Numbered from the stretch's first letter, positions 6,500 to 14,911 are shown. The stretch is 42,444 bases of DNA from Parcubacteria group bacterium M6-OD1-4 (GCA_003056205.1 LSNS01000018.1:1-42444), one strand, 5' to 3'. The notes: generated from the letters alone by a model not told the origin. Numbers and translations are program-made.

Positions 6500-6665
6500 T
6501 ATTAAATTAAATCAACTTGCCGATTATTTACCTTCACTTTAGTAATTTGACATTAAGTTCCGAACACGCTTGCTTGTTAATGATTTTTCGTAATCATGCA
6601 GAATTACAAAGGTTTTTGTAAAGCTTAGCAACTAAAATTATCTCATAAATTAATTATTTTTTTAA

Positions 6666-7295
6666 ATGTTGGCGACTCTTAATTTCAAATTAATCTGGGC
6701 TATATTAGCTACTCTCCTCCTGATTATTGGCTATCTACCCTATCTGAGAGATATTTTTAACAGGAAAACTAAACCCCATATCTATACTTGGTTAATTTGG
6801 GCGATTACGCAGGGGACAGCGACTCTGATATTATTACAAGGTGGTGGTAAATTTGGCGGTCTAAGTCTGTTGGTCGGTACAATTTTAGTGTTAGTTGTTT
6901 TTTTTCTTTCCTTTCGTTATGGAACCTTAGATATTAGCCGTAGTGATAAAATTTTTCTTCTCCTCGCCCTGCTCGCTATTATTATCTGGTGGCAATTAAA
7001 AAATCCTGTTCTTGCCGTCTTATTGGTTTCGCTAATTGATGCTTTAGGATATCTTCCAACTATTAGAAAAACTTTTAAAAACCCAAGGAGTGAAACACTT
7101 TCTTTCTGGATTATGATGGCTCTAGTAGATATTTTTGCTCTGGCTTCTAATGCAAAATATAATTTGTTAACTACGGTTTATCTTGCAACAATTCTTGTTG
7201 CTAATCTTCTGATGGTCTATATTTGCCTGTTTCATAAACCAAGTAATAAAGATAAAATAACTAACAATAATCCGACATCATCGTTTACTAGTTGA
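6666..7295 (+). CDS. PQ-loop/SemiSWEET-like polytopic membrane protein
   Basis: 209 residues with about seven hydrophobic helices. The sequence has an internal repeat: GYLPYLRDIF followed by KTKPHIYTW in the first half, and GYLPTIRKTF followed by PRSETLSFW in the second. A Pro at a helix end followed by a basic loop and a Ser/Thr/aromatic patch resembles PQ-loop and SWEET-type transporters, so it may be a small-solute transporter; the family call is tentative. A truncated paralog precedes the Fic gene upstream. There is no Shine-Dalgarno motif; the ATG follows TTTTTTTAA. It probably leads a co-directional run of genes to 9841. Confidence 0.7.
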   Translation: MLATLNFKLIWAILATLLLIIGYLPYLRDIFNRKTKPHIYTWLIWAITQGTATLILLQGGGKFGGLSLLVGTILVLVVFFLSFRYGTLDISRSDKIFLLLALLAIIIWWQLKNPVLAVLLVSLIDALGYLPTIRKTFKNPRSETLSFWIMMALVDIFALASNAKYNLLTTVYLATILVANLLMVYICLFHKPSNKDKITNNNPTSSFTS

Positions 7296-7352
7296 GGATT
7301 ATTAGTTAAAATAATAGTTGAAGATTATTCATTAAGAGAGAATTTCGAAAAT

Positions 7353-7946
7353 ATGACTAAATTTATTTTACATGGTGGACAAACTGGGATTCCCAATGAA
7401 GCGAATAAAAAGTTTTATCAAGAATGGATTAAGGATTTCTCTAGCGATTATGTACCTACAATTATGTTAGTATTTTTTGCACGAGAGCAGAAGGACTGGC
7501 AGAAATTAAAACAGCAGGATGAAGAAAGATTTGCAAAGTATAATCAACAGCGTCCCGCTAAATTTATCATTGCCTCAACCGATTTAAATGTTTTTAAAGA
7601 TCAGCTTCAACAGGCCGACGTTATTTATTTTCGCGGCGGTTCAACCGAAAAATTAATGAGGACCATCCAAGGTTTGCGGAGTGAATTACGGGATTTGTTA
7701 GCTACAAAAGTATTCGCTGGTTCTTCAGCTGGGGTAATGCTTATTTCCGATTTTAGTCAGAGTACCGACACTGAAGTGGGTGCTAACCATTGGACGCGAG
7801 GTTTTGGTTTAATTCCGATTAATTCTATTGTTCACTATACGGCAAAATCCTTAAAAAATGTGGAAGATTTTAAAAAGAATCATCCCGATAATAAAAATGA
7901 ATTTATTCTTTTACCTGAAACTGAATTTGTAGTTAGAAATTATTAA
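7353..7946 (+). CDS. Peptidase S51-like protein (dipeptidase E/cyanophycinase family)
   Basis: 197 residues. The nucleophile elbow GSSAG (residues 123-127, Ser125) and the glycine-rich FRGGSTEKL match the S51 class-I-glutaminase-like fold, whose members cut Asp dipeptides or cyanophycin. The N-terminal ILHGGQTG loop is also typical. The protein is slightly short for the family (about 210-230), with loss at the C-terminus. No signal peptide is seen, so it should act in the cytosol, perhaps on scavenged peptides. The alpha/beta hydrolase gene follows 26 bases later. Confidence 0.8.
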   Translation: MTKFILHGGQTGIPNEANKKFYQEWIKDFSSDYVPTIMLVFFAREQKDWQKLKQQDEERFAKYNQQRPAKFIIASTDLNVFKDQLQQADVIYFRGGSTEKLMRTIQGLRSELRDLLATKVFAGSSAGVMLISDFSQSTDTEVGANHWTRGFGLIPINSIVHYTAKSLKNVEDFKKNHPDNKNEFILLPETEFVVRNY

Positions 7947-7972
7947 GATTATTTAAATTATTATTTATAATT

Positions 7973-8662
7973 ATGACTAATACTCAATCAAAAAACAAAA
8001 AGCATCTTGTTATTTTCTCTCATGGTTCGGGAGTCCGCAAAGATGACCGAGGTTTATTAAGTGAAATTGCAGAGGCGCTTCCCGAGGTTCAAGCCATTCT
8101 CTTTGATTATTACCAGATAGATGAAACTAATAAAACTTTGACCATGACTTCTTTTAGCGCACAAACCCGGCTTCTTAATCAAGTTATTGATAAAGCTAAA
8201 CAAGAATATCCGGGAGCAACTATTGATATTATTGCTCATTCTCAAGGAACAATTGTGACCGCCCTTGCTCAACCTCAAGGTATTAGAAAAACGCTTTTAT
8301 TATCTGCTGTTTTTGATATGGGTTTAGAGCGGACTCTGAAAAGATATCGTTCTCGTCCAGAAGCTGATATTAATTTAAGTGGTATTTCTAAACTTCCCCC
8401 TTTAGATGGACTAGTGAGAATTGTTCCTGCTCAATATTGGACAGAGCGAGTGGCGATTAAACCTTTTCTGGAATACAATACTTTTGCTAAAAAAACTGAT
8501 TTGATTATTATTAATGCTCAGCAAGATCAAATTTTGGGGCCAGTTGATTTAAGTGGTCTTGATTCCGATATTAAGATCATGTCTCTTACTGGTAATCATG
8601 GTTTTGAAGGGAAAGATCGAAAACCTCTTATAGAAACTATTAGAAAAATTCTTTTTAGTTAA
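7973..8662 (+). CDS. Alpha/beta hydrolase
   Basis: 229-residue alpha/beta-fold hydrolase. FSHGSG (residues 15-20) is the oxyanion-hole region, AHSQG (88-92) carries the Ser90 nucleophile, and GNHGF near the C-terminus supplies the catalytic His. There is no signal peptide or membrane helix. The substrate cannot be inferred; serine esterases of this size and motif set act on many esters. It sits in a same-strand run of small hydrolases with gaps of 26-50 bases, suggesting a common transcript. Confidence 0.85.
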   Translation: MTNTQSKNKKHLVIFSHGSGVRKDDRGLLSEIAEALPEVQAILFDYYQIDETNKTLTMTSFSAQTRLLNQVIDKAKQEYPGATIDIIAHSQGTIVTALAQPQGIRKTLLLSAVFDMGLERTLKRYRSRPEADINLSGISKLPPLDGLVRIVPAQYWTERVAIKPFLEYNTFAKKTDLIIINAQQDQILGPVDLSGLDSDIKIMSLTGNHGFEGKDRKPLIETIRKILFS

Positions 8663-8712
8663 ACTAAAAGATTTAAAGATAAATAATTCTAAGAAAAATA
8701 ATTTATAATAAT

Positions 8713-9297
8713 ATGAAAATTGCTCTTATTTCAGACATCCATGATAACTTTCATAATCTTGTTTTAGTTTTAGAGAAAATTAGAGAGAATAAAGAAATAA
8801 AACAGATTATTTTTCTGGGAGATTTTATTAATAACGGAATTGCCAAGTTTTTAGCAGGATTTAATCTTCCAGTGTATGCGATTTGGGGGAATAATGACGG
8901 TGATCGTTGTGCAATCACCAAGACTGCTTTAGCCAAAGAAAGCAAGATGACGATTAGTAGTAATATTTATGATTTCCTAGAATTTGATAATCGAAAAATA
9001 TTTATTACTCATTACCCCGACTTAGCAAAACCCATGGCAAAATCTGGCGAGTATGATGCCGTCTTTTATGGTCATAATCATCTTCAGCATAAAGATCAAA
9101 TCGGAAATTGTTTAGTTGTTAATCCCGGTGAAATATCTGGTCATAAGGAAAACCGAGTTTCTTTTGCAGTTTATGATACCAAAACAAATGATGCCAAATT
9201 TATTGAAATTGATCATGCTGTTTATGTTAGGACTAAGGAAGTTGATAAGTATTTGAATAATTTAAACTTTGAATTTAGCAAAACCAAGGATCATTAA
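8713..9297 (+). CDS. YfcE/MJ0936-type metallophosphoesterase
   Basis: 194-residue calcineurin-like phosphoesterase. The metal motifs are in order: DxH (D8, H10), GDFINN, GNND, a His in THYP, and GHNH, followed by the NPGE sequence typical of the YfcE family. It is expected to bind two metal ions and hydrolyse phosphodiesters in the cytosol. The C-terminus adds about 30 residues beyond the compact core. The NUDIX gene starts 10 bases after its stop. Confidence 0.9.
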   Translation: MKIALISDIHDNFHNLVLVLEKIRENKEIKQIIFLGDFINNGIAKFLAGFNLPVYAIWGNNDGDRCAITKTALAKESKMTISSNIYDFLEFDNRKIFITHYPDLAKPMAKSGEYDAVFYGHNHLQHKDQIGNCLVVNPGEISGHKENRVSFAVYDTKTNDAKFIEIDHAVYVRTKEVDKYLNNLNFEFSKTKDH

Positions 9298-9307
9298 TAT
9301 TAATTTT

Positions 9308-9841
9308 ATGGAACTCATTGATATTTTAAATAGCCAGGGGCAAGCGACGGGTCTTGTTAATAGTAAAGCAGAGGTTCATCGCCAAGGCTTGTGGCATGCC
9401 GTGGCTCATGTTTGGATTGTTAATTCTCAAAAAGAAGTCCTCTTGCAACTTCGTTCCCAACAAAAAAAGTACTATCCTAATCACTGGGATATTTCTGTTG
9501 CTGGTCATATCTCTAGCGGTGAAAGTATGGTTCAAGGTGCACTTAGAGAAGTACAAGAAGAAATTGGTCTTAGCCTTAAAGTTAGGGATTTAAAGTTAAT
9601 TGGTCACTTAAAAGACAAATCAGTTCAAAATCAGAAAACATATTTTGATAATGAATTTAGTGATATTTTTCTAGTTAAATTAGATTTAGATCTCAATCAA
9701 CTTCATCTTCAAAAAGAAGAATTAGCGAGAGTTCAGTGGATATCAATAGATAAACTCAAACAATGGATTGCCACCAAGAAATCTGATTTAGTCCCGCATC
9801 TTCAGGAGTATTCTATATTGCTAAAAGCACTTCAAGACTGA
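9308..9841 (+). CDS. NUDIX hydrolase (YfcD/IPP isomerase-like)
   Basis: 177 residues from the chosen ATG. The NUDIX box is complete: G-x5-E-x7-REVQEEIGL. The region before it (RQGLWHAVAHVWI, then NHWDISVAGHI) resembles YfcD and isopentenyl-diphosphate isomerase-like NUDIX proteins. The ORF track starts at a TTG at 9269 inside the previous gene; I prefer ATG 9308 because it gives the usual N-terminus (MELIDIL) and a clean 10-base gap. It probably hydrolyses a nucleoside diphosphate derivative; an isomerase role is possible but less likely. Confidence 0.87.
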   Translation: MELIDILNSQGQATGLVNSKAEVHRQGLWHAVAHVWIVNSQKEVLLQLRSQQKKYYPNHWDISVAGHISSGESMVQGALREVQEEIGLSLKVRDLKLIGHLKDKSVQNQKTYFDNEFSDIFLVKLDLDLNQLHLQKEELARVQWISIDKLKQWIATKKSDLVPHLQEYSILLKALQD

Positions 9842-9867
9842 TTATATTTAGTCTTTAATTTATTATA

Positions 9868-9897
9868 TTGACATTAATTCTATAACTATGGTATATT
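9868..9897 (+). promoter_or_regulatory. Promoter for the adenylosuccinate synthetase gene
   Basis: TTGACA (9868-9873), 18 bp, TGg-TATATT (9889-9897). The leader is about 60 bases and ends in AGAAAGGA, one of only three clear Shine-Dalgarno motifs in the window, six bases before the ATG. Confidence 0.7.
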
Positions 9898-9966
9898 CCA
9901 TTATTACCTTAACAATTGAATAAAATTCTGAAAAATAAATATAAACCCTAAAAGAAAGGAAAAATC

Positions 9967-11496
9967 ATGGAAAAGAAAACAGCTAAGCTGTTACAAGGTG
10001 TAAAAACCTTAAGTATTAATTGTCGCCAGTGGGGAGACACGGGTAAGGGAAAATTTGTTGATCTCTTTGCTGATTGGGCAGATATTATTGTCCGTGGTAA
10101 TGGTGGTGATAACGCTGGTCACACCATTTCTTATGAAGGGCAAGAATTAATTACCCACCTTATTCCTTCGGGAATACTTTATGATTCCCACGGAAAAATT
10201 AATATCATTGGCAGTGGAACAGTGGTTTATCCCCGGACTCTGAATCAAGAATTAAAAGGTTTAAGAGAACGTGGTTTAAGTTATGACAATCTCTGGGTGG
10301 CTTTTAATGCCCACCTAATTACTCCGGCTGAAATTGTATTAGATCGGATTAAAGAAAATGTTGCTGGCCAAAATAAAATTGGCAGTACTGGTAAGGGTAT
10401 TGGTCCGGCCTACAGCGATTTTATCGCTCGTCAGGGATTAATAGTCAATGATTTATTAAATCCAATATTCTTATGGCCAAAATTAAAACGCCACTTGAAT
10501 TATTATCGGAATATTCTGAAAAATTATGATTCTGATTTAATTAAAGAAATTATGAATCATGAGCATTTGGAATCCGGTTTGTATTATGATGATCAAAGAA
10601 TCCTTGATGATGAGAAAATCTATTTTCGTTACTTAGAATATGGTAAAGAATTTAAAAAATTTGTTTTTGATACCGATTCTTTTATCAAATCTCAATTAGG
10701 AATAAAAAATATTTTGGTTGAGGGTGCTCAAGGTGATTTATTGAGCGTTAAATTTGGTACTTACCCCTTTGTTACCTCTTCAGACCCTAGTGTTTGGGGT
10801 TTAGCTGAAGGAATTGGATTACGAGAAGCTAACTTTGATTTATCATTGGGAATCATTAAGGGTTTCTATATGACACGAGTTGGCGGTGGTCCTTTTCCAA
10901 CTGAACTTGGTGGTCTAAATTCAGAAAGACTATGTAATAAAGAGGGAATGAATCGAGAGCAAGAATTGAAATCCTATGGAGAAATTTCAGTAAATTGTGA
11001 TGATGATTTGCTTCCAGGCCATCATGATGATGAATTTCTTCAAGGTATTGCTTTACGCCAGGCTGGCCAAGAGTATGGAGCGACTACGGGACGGCCGAGA
11101 AGAGTTGGTTGGTTAGATTTACCTCTTCTCCGATATGTTTTAACTTTCAACCGTCCTGATATTATTCTCACAAAATTGGACGTTCTTGATGAGTTAGAAA
11201 TTATTCCTATTTGTCATTCCTATCAATATCAGGGCCCAGATATTTTTTGGCGGGGCAGGGAAATTCATCATTTGGATCAGCTTCAAGTAGCCATTCCAGC
11301 TGCCGAAATTTTGCAATATTGTCAGCCAATCTACACTGAATTTCCTGGTTGGAAAAAAAGCCTTAAAACTTGTAAAAGTTTTGCCGATTTTCCGTCGGAA
11401 TTCAAGGAGATTTTAAAATTTGTTGTTTCGGAAACGGGAATCCAACCACGAATAATCTCAGTTGGACCCGATCGCAAAGAAACAATTTTTTTGTAG
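9967..11496 (+). CDS. purA: Adenylosuccinate synthetase, long form
   Basis: Joins IMP and aspartate using GTP, the first committed step to AMP. The nucleotide loop reads QWGDTGKGK (residues 21-29) with catalytic Asp24; His52 is in NAGHT. IGSTGKGIGPAYSD and TTGRPRRVGWLDLPLLRY are further family signatures. The usual Glu of GDEGKGK is Thr here. At 509 residues it is about 80 longer than typical bacterial PurA. Extra sequence lies in the middle (about 165-230) and before the TTGRPRR block, so it is a divergent branch. No purB or other purine gene is nearby. It has its own promoter and terminator. Confidence 0.92.
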   Translation: MEKKTAKLLQGVKTLSINCRQWGDTGKGKFVDLFADWADIIVRGNGGDNAGHTISYEGQELITHLIPSGILYDSHGKINIIGSGTVVYPRTLNQELKGLRERGLSYDNLWVAFNAHLITPAEIVLDRIKENVAGQNKIGSTGKGIGPAYSDFIARQGLIVNDLLNPIFLWPKLKRHLNYYRNILKNYDSDLIKEIMNHEHLESGLYYDDQRILDDEKIYFRYLEYGKEFKKFVFDTDSFIKSQLGIKNILVEGAQGDLLSVKFGTYPFVTSSDPSVWGLAEGIGLREANFDLSLGIIKGFYMTRVGGGPFPTELGGLNSERLCNKEGMNREQELKSYGEISVNCDDDLLPGHHDDEFLQGIALRQAGQEYGATTGRPRRVGWLDLPLLRYVLTFNRPDIILTKLDVLDELEIIPICHSYQYQGPDIFWRGREIHHLDQLQVAIPAAEILQYCQPIYTEFPGWKKSLKTCKSFADFPSEFKEILKFVVSETGIQPRIISVGPDRKETIFL

Positions 11497-11520
11497 AGTT
11501 ATTTTCACATAATGACTCTG

Positions 11521-11552
11521 ACCGCTAGTTTTCAAGTACTAGCGGTTTTTTT
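11521..11552 (+). terminator. Intrinsic terminator after purA
   Basis: Perfect 9-bp ACCGCTAGT / ACTAGCGGT with an 8-base loop and a T8 tail. Confidence 0.93.
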
Positions 11553-11584
11553 AAAATTAATCATATTTAGTCTTTAGTTTTCTC

Positions 11585-11613
11585 TTGACCACTTTTTTCA
11601 TATTTGTTATCAT
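11585..11613 (+). promoter_or_regulatory. Promoter and possible operator of the mercury operon
   Basis: TTGACC (11585-11590), 17 bp, TGt-TATCAT (11605-11613). The predicted start lies only about four bases before the ATG at 11624, so the message is nearly leaderless. CATTTG (11611-11616) and CAAATG (11627-11632) form an inverted repeat over the start region, a plausible site for the ArsR-type repressor. The operator call is inference. Confidence 0.6.
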
Positions 11614-11623
11614 TTGAACAGTT

Positions 11624-11941
11624 ATGCAAATGAACAAAAAAAATAAAATTAAAAAAGAATTAAAAAACCATCAAGCTTTAGTGCAATGTGCTCAAGAATT
11701 CAATATGATTGGTGATCCGACGCGCTTGAAAGTTTGTTATATTCTTTGCCATCATCAAGAACTAACAGTTGGCGAAATAGCTGATTTAGTGGGGGTTTCT
11801 ATATCTGCTGTTTCTCATACTTTGCAAAAATTAAAGGAAGGACGGGTGGTTAAAGACCGTCGGGATTTTCGTCATGTCTATTATCAATTTCGACGTTCGC
11901 CTTTAGTAACGATGATTAAAAAACGACTTAATAATTTATAA
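11624..11941 (+). CDS. ArsR/SmtB-family metal-responsive repressor of the mer operon
   Basis: 105-residue winged-helix repressor. GDPTRLKVCYIL and LTVGEIADLVGVSISAVSHTLQKL carry the ArsR recognition helix. Cys38 and Cys42 (VCYILC) followed by two His lie near the position where ArsR-type sensors often bind thiophilic metals, and Cys22 is a possible third ligand. As the first gene of the cluster with merA, merT and merP-like genes it most likely senses Hg(II) and replaces MerR. A second ATG two codons in (11630) is an alternative start. Confidence 0.87.
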   Translation: MQMNKKNKIKKELKNHQALVQCAQEFNMIGDPTRLKVCYILCHHQELTVGEIADLVGVSISAVSHTLQKLKEGRVVKDRRDFRHVYYQFRRSPLVTMIKKRLNNL

Positions 11942-11953
11942 TGTATATTAGCG

Positions 11954-13357
11954 ATGAAAAAATTTGATTTAATTATTATTGGTGGTGGTGCCGGAGCTTT
12001 CGCCGCTGCCGTGCGAGCCAATGAATTAAAAAAACAGACGCTTATCATTAATACTGGTCTGCCTCTTGGAGGGACTTGTGTTAATGTCGGCTGTGTCCCC
12101 TCTAAAAGATTGCTGTGGGCAAGCGAATTATTACATCAGACTCAGCATCATGGTTTCTCGGGTATTGAATTAGCAATCAAGAAGTTTGATTTTTCTAAAG
12201 TAATTCAAGAGGAGTTAGCGCTAGTTAGCCAGATGCGTCAAGAAAAATATGTTCAAGTTTTAAGTAATTTAGAATATGTTCAGGCAATTTCTGGCCGAGC
12301 AAAATTTATTTCTCCAGTGGCCGTAGAAGTCGATGGTAAAAAAATAATGGCGAAAAAAATTATTATTGCGGTAGGCTCCACGGCTCGAGTTCCAGAGATT
12401 CTTGGTTTGCAAAAGGTGGGTTTTCTCACTCATATTGAAGCTTTAAAACTTAAAAAACAACCCCGGAGTCTAATAATTATCGGAGCGGGGCCACTCGGTC
12501 TAGAATTTGCTCAAATGTATGCTCGTTTTGGTACGACGGTTACTATCTTACAGCGTAGTTCCAGGATTCTGCCTCGAGCCGAGAAGGAGCTGACAAAACG
12601 TTTAACGGAAATTTTAATTGCCGAAAAGATTACTATCAAAACTCGGGTAGAGATAAAGAGCGTTAGTCAGCGCGGAGCACAAAAAATTATTAGTTTAAAA
12701 GTTAATGGTCGAGCAGAAAAAATTCAAGCTGAGGAAATTCTATTGGCGAGTGGTAAAATCCCTAATACCACAAATTTAGGATTGGAAAAAATTGGTGTTC
12801 AGATTGATCAACGACAAGCAGTGATTGTTAATAAGAATTTTCAAACGGCAACTAAAAATATTTTTGCAGTTGGCGATGTCATCAGTGCTCCATTACGTTT
12901 AGAAACAACTGCTGGCCGTGAAGGCACATTGGCTACTGATAATGCTTTAACTGGCAGTAGCTTATCTTTAGATTATCAAACCGTACCTTATACTGTTTTT
13001 ACCGACCCGCAATTAGCTGGAGTAGGTTTAACTGAAGAAGAACAGATTAAAGAATTAGGACTTTGTGCTTGTCGGACAGTTCAGTTTACCAGTGTTCCGA
13101 AAGCAATTATTATGGGTCAAACTACCGGACTAATAAAAATGCTTATTCATCCGGAAACTCAACAGATTATGGGGGTTCATATTTTGGGTCCACAGGCGGG
13201 GGAATTAATTGCTCAGGCGATGATTTTAATTAAAAATAAAAACACGATTGAAGAAGTAGTTAATTCACTACCAATGTTTCCCACTCTAGCTGAAGCCTTA
13301 AAAATTGTTGCTTTGTCATTTACAAAAGATATCTCTAAATTAAGTTGTTGTATTTAA
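11954..13357 (+). CDS. merA: Mercuric reductase, without NmerA domain
   Basis: FAD/NAD(P)-dependent disulfide oxidoreductase that reduces Hg(II) to Hg(0) in the cytosol. GGGAGAF (residues 10-16) binds FAD. The redox-active pair is in GTCVNVGCVPSK (Cys42, Cys47), the MerA form. A second Rossmann motif GAGPLGLEFAQ binds the nicotinamide cofactor. The C-terminus ends KLSCCI, the Cys465-Cys466 pair that hands Hg(II) to the active site and that separates MerA from dihydrolipoamide dehydrogenase. The N-terminal heavy-metal domain of many MerA proteins is absent (467 residues). It lies 12 bases after the ArsR gene and 11 bases before merT. Confidence 0.95.
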   Translation: MKKFDLIIIGGGAGAFAAAVRANELKKQTLIINTGLPLGGTCVNVGCVPSKRLLWASELLHQTQHHGFSGIELAIKKFDFSKVIQEELALVSQMRQEKYVQVLSNLEYVQAISGRAKFISPVAVEVDGKKIMAKKIIIAVGSTARVPEILGLQKVGFLTHIEALKLKKQPRSLIIIGAGPLGLEFAQMYARFGTTVTILQRSSRILPRAEKELTKRLTEILIAEKITIKTRVEIKSVSQRGAQKIISLKVNGRAEKIQAEEILLASGKIPNTTNLGLEKIGVQIDQRQAVIVNKNFQTATKNIFAVGDVISAPLRLETTAGREGTLATDNALTGSSLSLDYQTVPYTVFTDPQLAGVGLTEEEQIKELGLCACRTVQFTSVPKAIIMGQTTGLIKMLIHPETQQIMGVHILGPQAGELIAQAMILIKNKNTIEEVVNSLPMFPTLAEALKIVALSFTKDISKLSCCI

Positions 13358-13368
13358 ACTCTAAAATT

Positions 13369-13737
13369 ATGACTACTAAAAAACCAATTAAAATTGGGCT
13401 ATTAGCGGGGTTTATTGCTTCTTTATGTTGTCTTGGACCATTAATTCTGATTGTTCTCGGAATTGGCGGGGTTAGTACTGCCTTGGCAATTGGACAAAAA
13501 AGTCCTTATTTTTTAGCTCTGGGAATTTTAATTTTAGGGGGTGGTTTAGGATTTTATTATTGGCGCCAACATCAAGAAGCTTGTCAAAAATGTGAGGTTG
13601 TACGATTTAATTGGCAAAAAATGTTAGCGCTTATTATTCTAGCTTGTGCTATTTTTTTCATTGTTTACTATCTTTTATTATATGTGGTCGTTCCTTGGTT
13701 AGCACCACTGGTCTATAAAAATTTTTATTCTTATTAA
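13369..13737 (+). CDS. merT: MerT-like mercuric ion transporter
   Basis: 122-residue inner-membrane protein with three hydrophobic helices. The first helix holds the vicinal pair in SLCCLGP (Cys20, Cys21), the hallmark of MerT, and the loop after the second holds a further pair in EACQKCEV (Cys72, Cys75). This is the known relay that moves Hg(II) inward to MerA. The ORF track begins at a TTG overlapping the end of merA; ATG 13369 is preferred because the MTTKKPIK start then fits MerT. The merP-like gene follows 22 bases later. Confidence 0.92.
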   Translation: MTTKKPIKIGLLAGFIASLCCLGPLILIVLGIGGVSTALAIGQKSPYFLALGILILGGGLGFYYWRQHQEACQKCEVVRFNWQKMLALIILACAIFFIVYYLLLYVVVPWLAPLVYKNFYSY

Positions 13738-13759
13738 TCCATTCTCATTTTTAAATTTT

Positions 13760-14128
13760 ATGAAGAAAAATATTATTATTACCATTATTGTTATTGTTAG
13801 CGCTGGTTTGATTGGTTTAGTTGTTAGACAAGCGCGACTAACAGCCTCGCGGTCAGCTCTCAAAGCGGCTACTAGCCATTCTGAAATTCAGTCCACTGCC
13901 AATCTTCGACAAGCAACTATGAAAATCTCCGGAATGTTTTGTACTAGTTGTGCAACGGGGATTGAGTATTCCTTAAAAGGGAAACCGGGAGTTGTCTCAG
14001 CGACTGTTGATTATAATAGTAAAATTGGTCAAGTAGTTTACAATCCAGCCCAGATTTCTAAAGTAGAAATTATTCAGGCCGTTAAGCCTTATATAGCAGT
14101 AATTACCAATGATCAGTCCTTTAAATAA
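13760..14128 (+). CDS. merP: MerP-like heavy-metal-associated (HMA) domain protein, membrane anchored
   Basis: 122 residues. An N-terminal hydrophobic helix (residues 5-22) anchors or exports the protein. The C-terminal half is an HMA domain with GMFCTSC (Cys61, Cys64), which binds one soft metal ion. By position it should catch Hg(II) outside the membrane and pass it to MerT. The usual MerP motif is GMTCxxC; Phe replaces Thr. A linker of about 30 residues between helix and domain is unusual for a cleaved periplasmic MerP and suggests a tether in a cell without an outer membrane (inference). A copper chaperone is the main alternative, made unlikely by context. Confidence 0.85.
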   Translation: MKKNIIITIIVIVSAGLIGLVVRQARLTASRSALKAATSHSEIQSTANLRQATMKISGMFCTSCATGIEYSLKGKPGVVSATVDYNSKIGQVVYNPAQISKVEIIQAVKPYIAVITNDQSFK

Positions 14129-14173
14129 GTACTAGTTTATTTAAATTTTCCTTAAATCTTAATTATTTTATCA

Positions 14174-14202
14174 TTGACAGAATATCATTACTATACTATT
14201 AT
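14174..14202 (+). promoter_or_regulatory. Promoter for the DedA-like gene
   Basis: TTGACA (14174-14179), 17 bp, TATTAT (14197-14202). The leader ends with AGAAAGGA, six bases before the ATG. Confidence 0.7.
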
Positions 14203-14250
14203 AATCTTAATTATTGTTAAAATTGTTCATTAAAATAGAAAGGAAATGTT

Positions 14251-14853
14251 ATGAGTAATGATCTCGGTATCTTAGTACCATGGGTGATTGCTCATGGATA
14301 TTTATTAATCCTTTTGGTGGGAATAATTGAAGGACCTTTTATGGCGTTGGCAGCCGGCATTGCTGTTGCCTTAGGTTATTTTAATATTTACATTATTATA
14401 GTTCTGGCTTTCTTAGGTGATACAATTGGCGATTTATTTTATTATGGCCTTGGTTATTTAGGGTCTAATTTTAATAAATTTGCCTTTCTGAAAAAATTAA
14501 TAAATCAGCCCCGAGCACAAAAGATAAAAAAGATTCTTTTGAATAACACGGTTCGGGCGGTAGTAATTATCAAGCTTTCTCCCGGGGTTGGTTTTCTCGG
14601 ATTAATTGTTCTCGGATCGATTCGGGCTTCTTTTAAGAAGTTGGTGAAAACCGCAATTCTGGTTTCTATTCCAAAATCAATTCTTTTTGTTCTGATTGGA
14701 TATTGGGCTGGTCAAGCTTATCTGCAATTAGACAAAACTATCGCTCAGGGACGATATATCATTTTAGGAATTACTATTTTTTTGCTTTTAGGATATTTTG
14801 CCTATTTAAAATTGGTAAAGTTAATTACAAGAAAATTAGAAGGAAAGGAATAA
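14251..14853 (+). CDS. DedA/VTT-domain membrane protein
   Basis: 200 residues. The family core is visible: IEGPFMALAAG in the re-entrant loop near residue 30, then FLGDTIGDLFYYGLGYLG, and the second re-entrant segment with SPGVGFLGLIVLGSIR. The C-terminal membrane helix is followed by a basic tail. DedA proteins are linked to lipid-carrier flipping and membrane homeostasis; some mer and selenite clusters contain them. Here it follows the mer genes but has its own promoter and Shine-Dalgarno motif, so a role in mercury resistance is only suggested by position. Confidence 0.85.
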   Translation: MSNDLGILVPWVIAHGYLLILLVGIIEGPFMALAAGIAVALGYFNIYIIIVLAFLGDTIGDLFYYGLGYLGSNFNKFAFLKKLINQPRAQKIKKILLNNTVRAVVIIKLSPGVGFLGLIVLGSIRASFKKLVKTAILVSIPKSILFVLIGYWAGQAYLQLDKTIAQGRYIILGITIFLLLGYFAYLKLVKLITRKLEGKE

Positions 14854-14857
14854 AATG

Positions 14858-14887
14858 GGAGTTTAAAAAATTAAACTCCTTTTTTTA
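14858..14887 (+). terminator. Intrinsic terminator after the DedA-like gene
   Basis: GGAGTTTAA / TTAAACTCC with a 4-base A loop and T8. Confidence 0.92.
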
Positions 14888-14911
14888 TAAATTATTTTTT
14901 ATTTCTAAATA

